A stretch of 64,000 nt of DNA from Marinicellulosiphila megalodicopiae (lineage in GTDB: Bacteria; Pseudomonadota; Gammaproteobacteria; Pseudomonadales; Natronospirillaceae): positions 1,054,001-1,118,000 of the forward strand of contig NZ_AP023087.1 of the NCBI RefSeq assembly GCF_045862395.1, written 5' to 3'. Both the position numbers and the translations under genes were made by a program. Below, piece after piece: positions 51,402-60,013 of this stretch. Every line of letters starts with the position of its first letter. Position 1 is the first letter of the stretch. The notes under the pieces are model-generated. The model was not told the origin of the DNA and searched no databases. It worked only from the letters and a program-made list of their open reading frames with translations.

Positions 51402-53072
51402 ATGCAACCGATGTTAGGCGTATCTTTTGTTAATACTCAAAATACCTCCCCCTCTCAAAGTGGCACTATTTCCCCGGTTGAACCTGCCAATAGTGGTACT
51501 AATCGTGATGTTATTGTTAAGAAAAATGATTTCACCGATATTTTTAAACAGCAAGTTAATCCATCGGAAGTTTCCTCTAGTCTACAAAAAAATGAATCGG
51601 AACTCACTCTAAGTGACGGCGAACAATTGCCAATGCCACTTTCCTTGATCGGCAATAATTTAGACAAAATTCAAACTCTTGATGAACTTAAAAATGAATT
51701 TGAACAAAATGGTTTAAATCCTGTATTTTTTGAAATAGATATAAACTCAGATAAGAAAATAGACATCCAACCTGCAATGGATGATGGAATGCAACAAACA
51801 TTATTAACCGATTATTCAAATATTTTTATTTTACAACTACCTTTAAATCAAATGGGTGAAAATAATCTTGAAGACATGGAATTGAATATAAGTGCAACAT
51901 TATTAGAACAAATTAATGATCAACTCAAAGCCCTACAAAAAAGCAATGAAAATTCGTTTGATCAAATAAATGAACAAACTGTATTAACAAATATTCAATG
52001 GAGTAAAAATGACGGAACATTAAATAGCATGAATCCACAAATAGAAGATGGATTTAAGCTTTGTTTTAATGAAATAGACTTCAATCAATTAAATAAAGTT
52101 TTGAATGGTATGAAGGAAATCAATGAATTTGGAATTCAAGATGGTCAGCAAATAAGTTTAATCGTGTTACCAAATACATTACAAAATGAAAATTTAAATT
52201 CATTAAATGAAGAAGCTAAAAAATTAGAATCCAATTTTATTTCAGAACAAATATATTCACAGGCAAGTTTTTTAGCTAAATCAATTGATAATGAATCAGA
52301 AAAATTAACTCAGAGCTCTTTTGTTAATACCTCTGTGGAAATTTTAGATAAATCGAAACAAACAAATGATTCAAAATGGTTGAGTCAATTAAACCCTATA
52401 ATTTCAGATGGAAGTGAAATAAGTGAAAGTGAAGTTGATTCAAATTTAGATACACCTGATTTGGAATTAGAAAATATAGGAAATAAAGAAGAAGGCAAAG
52501 CTAAACGAACGATTTTGGCTGAGCAATTCAATCAAGGTGATAAATCAGGCAGTGCTAAAAATGCAACAATAGAATTACCGCCAATAAATTTAAGTGATGC
52601 CAAGCAAACAAGCCAATCAATTAAACTGGCTACAACTGAATCCGCATCATTATTAGAGACGGTTTTACCTCAAAAGCAAGCAATGAAATTAACTGAAGAA
52701 GTTGGCAGCAGAGTTATGATGTTGCATACACAAAAAATGACTTCTGCATTTATTCGATTGGATCCACCTGAACTTGGTGCTTTAGAAATTAAAGTTGAGA
52801 CAAATGGTGATGAAGCAAAAGTGACCATTGTAACTTCTCAGATTAACGTAAAAGAAGCGCTAGATAGTCAAGCAAATAAGCTAAGAGAAATGCTACAAGA
52901 ACAAGGGTTTACTCAAGTTGATGTGGATGTGAAGGAGCAAAATCAATCCCAGCAAGATGATACAGAAGAGTCTAAAATATCTGGTAATGGGTTGAGTGAA
53001 GACGAATTAGAAGATCAAGAATCCGCACAAGTACAAGAAAAATCCGTACATTTGGTGGATCAATTTGTTTAA
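51402..53072 (+). CDS. fliK: FliK-like flagellar hook-length control protein
   Basis: A 556-residue protein. The first 430 residues are polar, Asn/Ser/Glu-rich and low in complexity, as in the molecular-ruler part of FliK. The conserved C-terminal hook-length domain lies about 440-530: SAFIRLDPPELGALEIKVE, then VTIVTSQINVKEALDSQANKLREMLQEQGF. FliK measures hook length and switches export specificity in the flagellar secretion system. No other flagellar structural genes follow, which is unusual. It has its own sigma-54 promoter and is the last gene of the cluster. Confidence 0.88.
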   Translation: MQPMLGVSFVNTQNTSPSQSGTISPVEPANSGTNRDVIVKKNDFTDIFKQQVNPSEVSSSLQKNESELTLSDGEQLPMPLSLIGNNLDKIQTLDELKNEFEQNGLNPVFFEIDINSDKKIDIQPAMDDGMQQTLLTDYSNIFILQLPLNQMGENNLEDMELNISATLLEQINDQLKALQKSNENSFDQINEQTVLTNIQWSKNDGTLNSMNPQIEDGFKLCFNEIDFNQLNKVLNGMKEINEFGIQDGQQISLIVLPNTLQNENLNSLNEEAKKLESNFISEQIYSQASFLAKSIDNESEKLTQSSFVNTSVEILDKSKQTNDSKWLSQLNPIISDGSEISESEVDSNLDTPDLELENIGNKEEGKAKRTILAEQFNQGDKSGSAKNATIELPPINLSDAKQTSQSIKLATTESASLLETVLPQKQAMKLTEEVGSRVMMLHTQKMTSAFIRLDPPELGALEIKVETNGDEAKVTIVTSQINVKEALDSQANKLREMLQEQGFTQVDVDVKEQNQSQQDDTEESKISGNGLSEDELEDQESAQVQEKSVHLVDQFV

Positions 53073-53119
53073 TTGTATTAACAGAAGTTTAACCATCGAT
53101 GATTTTTCCAATATTTAAG

Positions 53120-53173
53120 ATGATCATCAGTGAATTTTTTGGACCGATTATCCGTATTTATTTTGATGATTGA
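53120..53173 (+). pseudogene. Short relic resembling the start of a DUF4160 gene
   Basis: A 17-codon frame beginning MIISEFFGPIIRIYFDD then TGA resembles the first residues of DUF4160 proteins (usually followed by HxPPHFH, absent here). DUF4160 genes often travel in small toxin-antitoxin-like pairs. The match is short and from memory. The rest of the 270-bp gap shows nothing coding. Confidence 0.25.
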
Positions 53174-53343
53174 ATTTTTTAAAATAAAAAAAATTAAATT
53201 ATAAAAGTGGTATTAATATTATCGATAGACAGGTTTATCTGACGATTGCCTTTCACTAATTTAAAAATGGATAAAGAAAACTACATAGTACTTAAAGGTT
53301 GCGTGAATAAATTAGATAGGAGGATGGAGGCTTTTATTTTTAA

Positions 53344-54738
53344 TTATTCTGTCCATATTCCAAAGTCAGCTTCACAAACCTGACTGAGTCTTGATATTTG
53401 TTCGGCGGTACTTTCAGCCGAAAATTTTAAAGGGTTTTGATAATGCGTGCGTCTAACTTGGGTATCAACAATGGCACATTGACCTATGTATGCACCATTT
53501 AACTGAGTCGTTTGAGAGCAGCGGTTATTAACATGAATATATGTGTCGTTCTCATCGCAGTTTTTAATTTCTGCGCCATCTAATAATTCTATACATAAAT
53601 TTAAATCATTTTTTGTAATAGATTCAGGGCGGCAACTCCCTGTATTTCCATAGGTAGCAGGGGTGTTTTCATCGCGGTCCAATGTGATAATTGCCCCTCG
53701 AATTGATCGCTCACCTGTACTTGCAGTTACTTCAACAATCACATCATAAATGCCACCTAATCTTAATGTGCCAGAGTGATTTGTATCCGTCCAAGTTGTA
53801 ATGTTTGCATCCGGTGCAATGATGAAATGTTCAAAACTTAACGTGACTGAAGGCAGTGTGGTTGAAGTTTGTGAAGTGTCAATTTCATAAGTAAAAGGCG
53901 CCGATCCATTTACAGACGGATTAATTTCCAATGTAATATTAATGACTTCAGATCCAGAAGGTGATGCCCTTGGATAATTAGATGCATTTTGCATTTCCGC
54001 TTCTAATACAATATCAAATGCTTGTGCATCAAACTCTTCATTGATTAATTCTTCAAGGGGAATTTGAGCCAATAAATTTTGATTATTATCTCTAATAAAT
54101 AACAGGCTATTTGTGAAATCCAAATCATAATTTATCAGCTCATGCATTAAATCTAATGGATTGCTAAATGGATCAGCTAAATAATTATCGATGCGGATAC
54201 TGCCTGAAGATACTGGCCAAAATGGGCGCAACACTTCTGCTAAATTAATTTCAATTAAATTAAATGTTGTTTCATCTAATAATGTTTGTGTTGTTGTAAA
54301 GCACTGGGTGTCGATGCAAGTGTTCAGATCAATGTTTTGATCACTTGCAAGCCAAATCTGGCTAATAATGTCAGTGGTTGGGTTGATATTGACAATACCA
54401 TCAAATATGGATTCTGCTAAAAAATATGCCGAATGTAATGTGGTGATCTCTCCGATTGAATTGACATAAATAGATTCAAGCCAACCTTGGTTTGTATCAA
54501 CATCATTTAATATATAATCGCCATTTCGGTTAGCGCGAGTACAAATTGGCTGTGCTTGTAAGGTGCAAAGTGATGCATATTGTGCGGCAATACCGATTGC
54601 TGTATTGCCACTTAGTTGGTGGTTGATTAGCCCTGTTTCGTCAATAGGGGGCTCTGTTTGAGTAGAGCAAGCAGTGATCACCAGCGCATATAAAGTAATA
54701 TATGTTATTAAAAATAAGAATCTAGAATTAAAAGACAT
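53344..54738 (-). CDS. Predicted lipoprotein of unknown function
   Basis: A 464-residue exported protein. The signal ends in VITAC, placing the lipid-bearing cysteine at 24, followed by Ser. The mature part is rich in Thr, Asn and Asp and has many strand-like segments; residues about 245-350 (ITLEINPSVNGSAPFTYEIDTS, GGIYDVIVEVTASTGERS) look like an Ig/PKD-type fold. Several paired cysteines occur near the C terminus. No enzyme motif was recognised. A transposon end lies only 67 bp upstream of its start, so its native promoter may have been displaced. Confidence 0.68.
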   Translation of the reverse strand: MSFNSRFLFLITYITLYALVITACSTQTEPPIDETGLINHQLSGNTAIGIAAQYASLCTLQAQPICTRANRNGDYILNDVDTNQGWLESIYVNSIGEITTLHSAYFLAESIFDGIVNINPTTDIISQIWLASDQNIDLNTCIDTQCFTTTQTLLDETTFNLIEINLAEVLRPFWPVSSGSIRIDNYLADPFSNPLDLMHELINYDLDFTNSLLFIRDNNQNLLAQIPLEELINEEFDAQAFDIVLEAEMQNASNYPRASPSGSEVINITLEINPSVNGSAPFTYEIDTSQTSTTLPSVTLSFEHFIIAPDANITTWTDTNHSGTLRLGGIYDVIVEVTASTGERSIRGAIITLDRDENTPATYGNTGSCRPESITKNDLNLCIELLDGAEIKNCDENDTYIHVNNRCSQTTQLNGAYIGQCAIVDTQVRRTHYQNPLKFSAESTAEQISRLSQVCEADFGIWTE

Positions 54739-54805
54739 AATGTTTCATTGACGAATTGGGTGAATATAGATAACAGCAAAACATTGGCCAATCGATTATT
54801 CAATT

Positions 54806-55869
54806 GGCTATGTTTAAAAATTGTGTTGCTGTATCTGCAACAGCTTGAATTCTAACAATTTTTCCTGCTCATTTAAATTTTCAGAAAACACCTGATATTT
54901 ATGCCAAGCCAACATCCTAAACCAGCCCAGATATTTCGGTAAATACTTACTCGCCACCCCATGCATTTTTAAATACCACTGCTTCAATTGTGAGTGATAA
55001 TTGTTGATATTTTGAATATGAAACACGCCTTCTTTAGTACGCGCATTAGTTAACACAATATGATGCAAATGATGATTTTCACAAATTCGATGATACGCAG
55101 GCTGGCCGTCGGTGCATAAAATCGATTCATCCACAATTTTTGAGCCTAAATACATCTCGATTTCGTCACCGGTTACCTGCTTTAAAACATGATCAAACTC
55201 GTGATGATTCCGGTCCATCGCGGTTAACACTGCCACCCAATCTGTATTATTAAGCCCTTTTGTTGAGGCTTTTGTGCCGCGTTTTCGCGCTGGCCGATTA
55301 AGGTGTTTGTCGCCTTTTTTAGATTCTCGAAAGTAAGTTTCGTCAGCCTCAATAATGCCTTCAAGCCTGTCTTCAAAGGTGTTTTCGGCTGCATTCATAT
55401 AACGGTGGCGCCAGTTAAAAGACGTCACCGAACTGATGCCCACTTTTTTAGCACAAACCCGAATGCTGTCTTGGTCCAGCATGTGCTCTAAATAGGCTTG
55501 CCAGTCATCGGCTTTGTGCTGATAAAAATACGCACTGCCTCTTGTGCAAACAAATGTTTTTTGGCAATGATTACAATAAAACCGTTGGCGGCCGTTGCTT
55601 TTGCCGTATTTTCGCAAACGCTCACTTTCGCAATGAATGCACTTTCCATGAGAAATGCACTCTTTGGCTAAACGCTCTAATATGGGGTTTTCTTGCAATG
55701 TTAGTGTTTGGACAAGCTTTTGTTTTTGTACCGGGTCTAATTTAGCGGCTTGTTTTATTAATTTTTGAAATTGTTGACGGTTCATACTTCGATCTATTAT
55801 TAAAGTATAACTTTAGGATAGATCGTTAAATGATTATTGCTAGTAGCAACAACAATGTTAAACATAGCC
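54806..55869 (-). mobile_element. Complete IS1595-type insertion sequence (copy 2)
   Basis: 1064 bp bounded by GGCTATGTTTAA (54806-54817) and its inverse TTAAACATAGCC (55858-55869); the ends stay similar for about 26 bp inward and share GGCTATGTTT with the element at 19.96-21.03 kb. The transposase stop codon lies inside the terminal repeat, as in copy 1. The 8-bp flanks (ATTCAATT and ACTTGATT) differ, so no clear target duplication is left. Both borders fall in small palindromes, GCCAAT-N10-ATTGGC on the left and CCACTT-N8-AAGTGG on the right. Confidence 0.83.
54814..55785 (-). CDS. IS1595-family transposase (copy 2)
   Basis: A 323-residue intact transposase, the homologue of that at 20.0-21.0 kb. 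It has the zinc ribbon CIHC and CNHC around RKYGKSNGRQRF, the LDQDSIRVCAKKVG helix-turn-helix region, and catalytic Asp in IEADETYF and CTDGQPAY with NNYHSQLK as the third site. Substitutions are spread over the whole length relative to copy 1, so these are two distinct but related elements that may cross-mobilise. Confidence 0.93.
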   Translation of the reverse strand: MNRQQFQKLIKQAAKLDPVQKQKLVQTLTLQENPILERLAKECISHGKCIHCESERLRKYGKSNGRQRFYCNHCQKTFVCTRGSAYFYQHKADDWQAYLEHMLDQDSIRVCAKKVGISSVTSFNWRHRYMNAAENTFEDRLEGIIEADETYFRESKKGDKHLNRPARKRGTKASTKGLNNTDWVAVLTAMDRNHHEFDHVLKQVTGDEIEMYLGSKIVDESILCTDGQPAYHRICENHHLHHIVLTNARTKEGVFHIQNINNYHSQLKQWYLKMHGVASKYLPKYLGWFRMLAWHKYQVFSENLNEQEKLLEFKLLQIQQHNF

Positions 55870-55996
55870 ACTTGATTAATTAAGTGGATGCATGAATATC
55901 AGTTTACCCATAGATTTACAAAAAATTACATACCGCAGCCCTATAAGATTCAAAAAATAACCTATTCTAAAATAAGTAAGCAATAGAGGAATTACT

Positions 55997-56833
55997 ATGA
56001 GTTTTGCTAATTTATTTACCAATGCAAGTGCGTTACCTAACATCCCTAAAGTGGTTCAAGAATTAATAGAAACCTTCGATAATCCTAATGTGGATTTTGA
56101 TGAAGTGTCCAATAAAATATCCATGGACCCAGTTTTAAGTGCAAAAGTATTGCGTATGGCAAATTCTGCGCATTTTGGCATGCCAAGAACCGTAAAAAAT
56201 ATATCCGATGGTGTAGTGTTATTGGGGTTTCCAGCATTACGAACTATGGTGCTAGCCTCTGGTATTGCAGGTTCTATGACCATACCTGAATCATTAGATC
56301 GTAAAGCATTTTGGCATCGAAATTTTACAGTGGCTGAAATCACTAAGCGGCTGGCTAAATACTGTAAAGATGTTGATGGTGAATCTGCTTTTACAGCCGG
56401 TATGATTCACGCGATTGGCGAATTATTAATCCATGCTGGAGAACCAGAAAAAGCCAAACAAATAAAAGAAGTTTTAAATAGTGGAGGTAAATTAAAAGCC
56501 ACAGAAGATTCTGTGTTGGGTTATAACTATTCTGATGTCAGTACCGAACTTGCTAAAAGATGGAAATTTCCAGAAACGGTAGTGGAAGGATTAAGACACC
56601 AGTGCGCGCCTGAAAAAGCCGAGCAATTTTCAGAGATTGCCGCTTTAATTCGAATCAGCAAATACATCTATGAAGCCATGTTAAATGAAGTTGATGAAAC
56701 TCAAATAAAACGCGACTTTCCAATTGCTTTGGCAGTGCAATGTCAAATGGATACTGAAACCGTTTTACAAAATATAGCTGAGGTATCGAGTTTAGAAACT
56801 GGTTTTGCAAGTATTATTGACGGTGTGGATTAA
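55997..56833 (+). CDS. HDOD-domain signalling protein
   Basis: A 278-residue protein made almost wholly of an HDOD domain (about 12-210): LPNIPKVVQELIETF, DPVLSAKVLRMANSAHFGMPRTVKNISDGVVLLGF and AFTAGMIHAIGELL. HDOD proteins resemble HD phosphodiesterases without the full metal site and act in signalling, motility and competence in gammaproteobacteria. AGAGGAATTACT precedes the ATG. It is monocistronic with a strong terminator. Confidence 0.9.
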   Translation: MSFANLFTNASALPNIPKVVQELIETFDNPNVDFDEVSNKISMDPVLSAKVLRMANSAHFGMPRTVKNISDGVVLLGFPALRTMVLASGIAGSMTIPESLDRKAFWHRNFTVAEITKRLAKYCKDVDGESAFTAGMIHAIGELLIHAGEPEKAKQIKEVLNSGGKLKATEDSVLGYNYSDVSTELAKRWKFPETVVEGLRHQCAPEKAEQFSEIAALIRISKYIYEAMLNEVDETQIKRDFPIALAVQCQMDTETVLQNIAEVSSLETGFASIIDGVD

Positions 56834-56864
56834 AAACTCAATCCCAAATATGTTTGAAATATAC

Positions 56865-56893
56865 AAAAAAGCCAACATTTAGTTGGCTTTTTT
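56865..56893. terminator. Bidirectional terminator between HDOD and AlkC-like genes
   Basis: AAAAAAGCCAAC-ATTTA-GTTGGCTTTTTT, a perfect 12-bp inverted repeat with A and T tails, serving both converging genes. Confidence 0.95.
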
Positions 56894-56899
56894 GTTTGC

Positions 56900-58015
56900 C
56901 TAGAATGAATCTGTTAATTCAAATTCTACACGTTGGTGCATTACACCATTTACTCTGATACTAATAAAGTGTGTGCCCGCGTGATGTGTTCGAGTGCTCA
57001 TTTGAGCAAAAGATTGGCTGGCTTTTAATTGTATCGTTTTACATTCTATCGTTTTTTCAGACCAGTTAAATACCTTTTGATTATGTTTATTATTGGCTTT
57101 TAAATAATCAATACAATATTCAACTCTAATTTTTCCTAATGGTTTCTTTGATTTAATTGTTGCATTAAAGGTGAGTTTTTCACCAATACTTAGCGTTGTT
57201 TGATCAATGCTAAAATCAATAACAGCAATGTGTTTAGGGTTGGAATAATCAAATAACTGTAGTGCTCGAATATTGGCTTGTTTTAAAAGCACTCTGCAAG
57301 CATGTTTAATGATCCAATCGATATCTTGGGTTTTGTGATTATTACTTTCGCACCAATTCAGCATTAAATCTGGATGGTCTTTGCTGATATCATTTAAATT
57401 ATTAGCCACTGAGCGCCTAACATAAAGGCTGTCATCTTCGCATAATCGATTTAAAATTGGCCAAATTGGATCTGGGTTATGTTTTAGTTCCGTTAGTGCT
57501 TGTGCCCAGGGCAATCTTGGACGACAACCTTCGCTTGCCAATCGACGTACATGTTCACTTTTATGGTTACAGCAAGATAATAAAAACGACATGGTTTGAG
57601 TTGGAAACTGTACAATAAATGCTCTGATAGCAAATTCACTCGTACTGTTTTGAGTGACACAAATTAATGCATCAAATGCAATATCTAAACACGATTGTTG
57701 CTTTATAAGATCATAACTAAAAAATAAATCAGTGATCATTTGTGGGATAAACATACCTAAAAATGCATCGAATTCCTTGGAAAGTTGCTTTATGATTGTG
57801 CAGGCTTTTGCAAAGTCACTTTGAGGTATTAAACTTAAACAAACGAAACCTGCCCGGTTCATGCGTTGTTTTAATTCCAATTGTTCCCAGTCATCTTGCA
57901 TAAATAAGGTTAATATATCTTTTTGTTTGTTTGCCAATGGTGATAATGTCGCTATTTTTTGACAAAGCAATTGAACAAAATCTTGGTTATATTGGTCTTT
58001 AAGTAATTCAGCCAT
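56900..58015 (-). CDS. AlkC-like DNA alkylation repair glycosylase
   Basis: A 371-residue HEAT-like-repeat protein. The conserved block HVRRLASEGCRPRLPWAQAL (about 158-177) and DDSLYVRRSVANNLNDISKDHP (about 194-215) are typical of the AlkC/AlkD superfamily, which removes alkylated bases such as 3-methyladenine. The final 100 residues (from FSIDQTTLSIGEKLTFNATI) form an Ig-like beta domain, which some AlkC proteins carry and AlkD lacks. It faces murI, with 37 bp between starts. Confidence 0.83.
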   Translation of the reverse strand: MAELLKDQYNQDFVQLLCQKIATLSPLANKQKDILTLFMQDDWEQLELKQRMNRAGFVCLSLIPQSDFAKACTIIKQLSKEFDAFLGMFIPQMITDLFFSYDLIKQQSCLDIAFDALICVTQNSTSEFAIRAFIVQFPTQTMSFLLSCCNHKSEHVRRLASEGCRPRLPWAQALTELKHNPDPIWPILNRLCEDDSLYVRRSVANNLNDISKDHPDLMLNWCESNNHKTQDIDWIIKHACRVLLKQANIRALQLFDYSNPKHIAVIDFSIDQTTLSIGEKLTFNATIKSKKPLGKIRVEYCIDYLKANNKHNQKVFNWSEKTIECKTIQLKASQSFAQMSTRTHHAGTHFISIRVNGVMHQRVEFELTDSF

Positions 58016-58052
58016 AATTAATCATTTATTTAAAAAGTTAAGAGTAATAGAC

Positions 58053-58874
58053 ATGCAAAACGCAATTGGCGTATTTGATTCTGGATTAGGTGGGCTTACT
58101 GTTTTAAATGCTGCCATCAAACTTCTGCCAAGTGAACAATTTATATACGTAGCAGACAGTTTACATGCTCCTTTTGGAAATAAAAGCGATGATTTTATTT
58201 TAATGCGCTGTTTAATAATTTGTGATTTTTTTAAACGACAAAATGTTAAATGTATTCTTTTGGCATGTAATACTGCTACTTTGGCATGTGTTGCCAAGCT
58301 ACGCGAAAAAATCGATGTGCCCATTGTCGCAATTGAACCTGGGTTAAAACCTGCAGTGCTTGACTCCAAAACCCAAAACATATTAATGCTTGCTACCCAT
58401 AGCACATTACAGTCAACCAATTATCAAAACTTGGTGACAAATTATGCTAAAAATTCTGTGGTTCATACTAAAGCTTGTAATGGCTGGGTTGAGTTAGTAG
58501 AAAGCGGGCGTTCGTTTTTAACTCCAGTCTCACCTGATACGCTTCAGTTAATTGAGCAATATTTAGAGATTTTAAAAGACGAAACCATCGATCAAATTGT
58601 GCTTGGATGTACCCATTATCCTTTTTTAAAACCATTAATTTTACAATACATAAAAAGCATCAATCGTTTTAAAACCTTAAATGTTGTCGATACATCCGAT
58701 GCGGTTGCTAAACAATTACAAAATATATTAAAGATACACAATTTATTAAATGAACCTGACAATCAAAAAAAACCGAAAATAGTTGAATGTTATAGTTCTT
58801 CTGATAAAACACAGTCGAGTCTTTTACAATCATTATGTAATAGTCCAATTCAATTTTTAGGGCAGTTTGAATAA
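58053..58874 (+). CDS. murI: Glutamate racemase
   Basis: A 273-residue cofactor-independent racemase making D-glutamate for peptidoglycan. Blocks seen are IGVFDSGLGGLTVL, YVADSLHAPFG, the first catalytic Cys C72 in LLACNTATLA and the second in VLGCTHYPFL. It starts a two-gene unit with epmC, which begins on its last base. Confidence 0.95.
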   Translation: MQNAIGVFDSGLGGLTVLNAAIKLLPSEQFIYVADSLHAPFGNKSDDFILMRCLIICDFFKRQNVKCILLACNTATLACVAKLREKIDVPIVAIEPGLKPAVLDSKTQNILMLATHSTLQSTNYQNLVTNYAKNSVVHTKACNGWVELVESGRSFLTPVSPDTLQLIEQYLEILKDETIDQIVLGCTHYPFLKPLILQYIKSINRFKTLNVVDTSDAVAKQLQNILKIHNLLNEPDNQKKPKIVECYSSSDKTQSSLLQSLCNSPIQFLGQFE

Positions 58875-59407
58875 TGGAATCAATGCGTAAATATCTTAAT
58901 ACCGTTAATGCAACCGATGATGAAACCTGTCGCTTATTGACTGATGCATTATCACAAATATTACCAGAGGTATTGATAGAAGGCGGTGCTGATGAGCCTT
59001 TTTATAAAGCTGCAAAAAATAACGACAAAGCAAAAATTATTTATAGAAGTAACTATCCTCGAAGCCTATTACACGAATTATCACATTACTGTTTGGCAGG
59101 AAATAGAAGAAGGAACATTGATGATTTCGGATATTGGTATTCACCCTGTGGTAGATCATTTGAAGAACAACAACGTTTTGAATTAGTAGAAGCTAGACCA
59201 CAGGGATTAGAAAAAGTAATGTGTGAGTTGGTTGGACTTAAGTTTTCACCAAGTTTGGATGATTTTTCAGGCATGCCGAATTCACAAATGTTTTTAAAAA
59301 AATTAGAAGAATCTTATCAAGAGATGACTTCTAATCCTCCATCCACAGCTAGTAAAGTGTTGGAAGGTTTGAAATTGTTTAAACAGACTGCCTGGACAAA
59401 AAACTAA
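58874..59407 (+). CDS. epmC: Elongation factor P hydroxylase EpmC (YfcM)
   Basis: A 177-residue protein of the EpmC/YfcM family, which hydroxylates the beta-lysylated lysine of EF-P. Features are the HELSHYCLAG metal-binding helix, DDFGYWYSPCGRS and FELVEARPQGLEKVM. Its start overlaps the murI stop by one base (TAATG). Partners epmA, epmB and efp are not in this window. Confidence 0.88.
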   Translation: MESMRKYLNTVNATDDETCRLLTDALSQILPEVLIEGGADEPFYKAAKNNDKAKIIYRSNYPRSLLHELSHYCLAGNRRRNIDDFGYWYSPCGRSFEEQQRFELVEARPQGLEKVMCELVGLKFSPSLDDFSGMPNSQMFLKKLEESYQEMTSNPPSTASKVLEGLKLFKQTAWTKN

Positions 59408-59410
59408 TCT

Positions 59411-59448
59411 AAGTAGGTGTAATAAGTAGGTGTAATAAGTAGGTGTAA
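59411..59448 (+). repeat. Three tandem copies of a 13-bp unit
   Basis: AAGTAGGTGTAAT is repeated at 59411, 59424 and 59437 (the third copy lacks its last T), directly after the epmC stop. A near inverted pair follows: GGAACAGTATCGTT (about 59459) and AATGATACTTTTCC (about 59508), 12 of 14 positions matching. Confidence 0.85.
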
Positions 59449-59613
59449 GGAGTGTAAGGAACAGTATCGTTGATCGGTTTTTGAAATGAGTAAAGTCACT
59501 TGCCTAATGATACTTTTCCTACACAAACAGTGTTGTGAAACAACTGATTTTCCGCGGCCAATAGTCGAAGCGGAATTCTTTACTCTTTTTTAGTAAATTC
59601 ATACTTGTTTCGT

Positions 59614-60013
59614 CTATTTAGTAAGTATCGGCAAAAATGACCTTAAAATTATACCGATCCCATCAATACTTGCGATTTTAATAAATCGATCATCGATTTT
59701 AAACTGTTTCTCTAGTGGCTGTTCAATCGATTTTTTTTGCTTAGTTAAAATTTACAAAATAGTTAAATTACTTTGTATCGTTAATTGTGTATTAGAATCA
59801 GTAAAGTCTTGATGGATTTTTTCAATAGTGAGCTTTTTTATCACCTGATTGTTTAACCGAATATTTAGGTGTCGATTATTAATTCAATTTTATTTTTGAT
59901 AATCACCTTTCTATTTCTATCCTATTTCTATTTCTATTTCTATTTCTATTTCTATTTGTAAAGTCGATGACACAATTATTTAAATGTAAATCGATTCGGC
60001 CATATAGTTTCAT
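59614..60013 (-). pseudogene. Degenerate IS110-type transposase relic
   Basis: On the minus strand, AAGGGG precedes an ATG at 60013 and the start MKLYGRIDLHLNNCVIDF, which closely resembles IS110/IS1111 transposases (MxLYxGIDLHSNN). The frame then runs into an Asn-Arg repeat encoded by a hexanucleotide microsatellite and stops. Further down, separate frames give a KKLTIEKIHQ- stretch and KIDDRFIKIASIDGIGIIL, resembling the C-terminal LLxTIPGIGxIL helix-hairpin-helix of the same family. Internal deletion and several stops show it is dead. The family assignment is by eye. Confidence 0.55.
59908..59960. repeat. Hexanucleotide microsatellite (TTTCTA)n
   Basis: Two units at 59908-59919, a CCTA interruption, then five units at 59925-59954 and a degenerate one. 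On the minus strand it encodes an Asn-Arg repeat inside the IS110 relic. Confidence 0.92.

Noticed and set aside
54798..55877. Target-site duplication of IS copy 2
   Set aside because: The flanking octamers ATTCAATT and ACTTGATT match at only 5 of 8 positions, which is not convincing.
59908..59960. Regular hexamer repeat as a CRISPR-like array
   Set aside because: The units are 6 bp with no spacers; it is a simple microsatellite.
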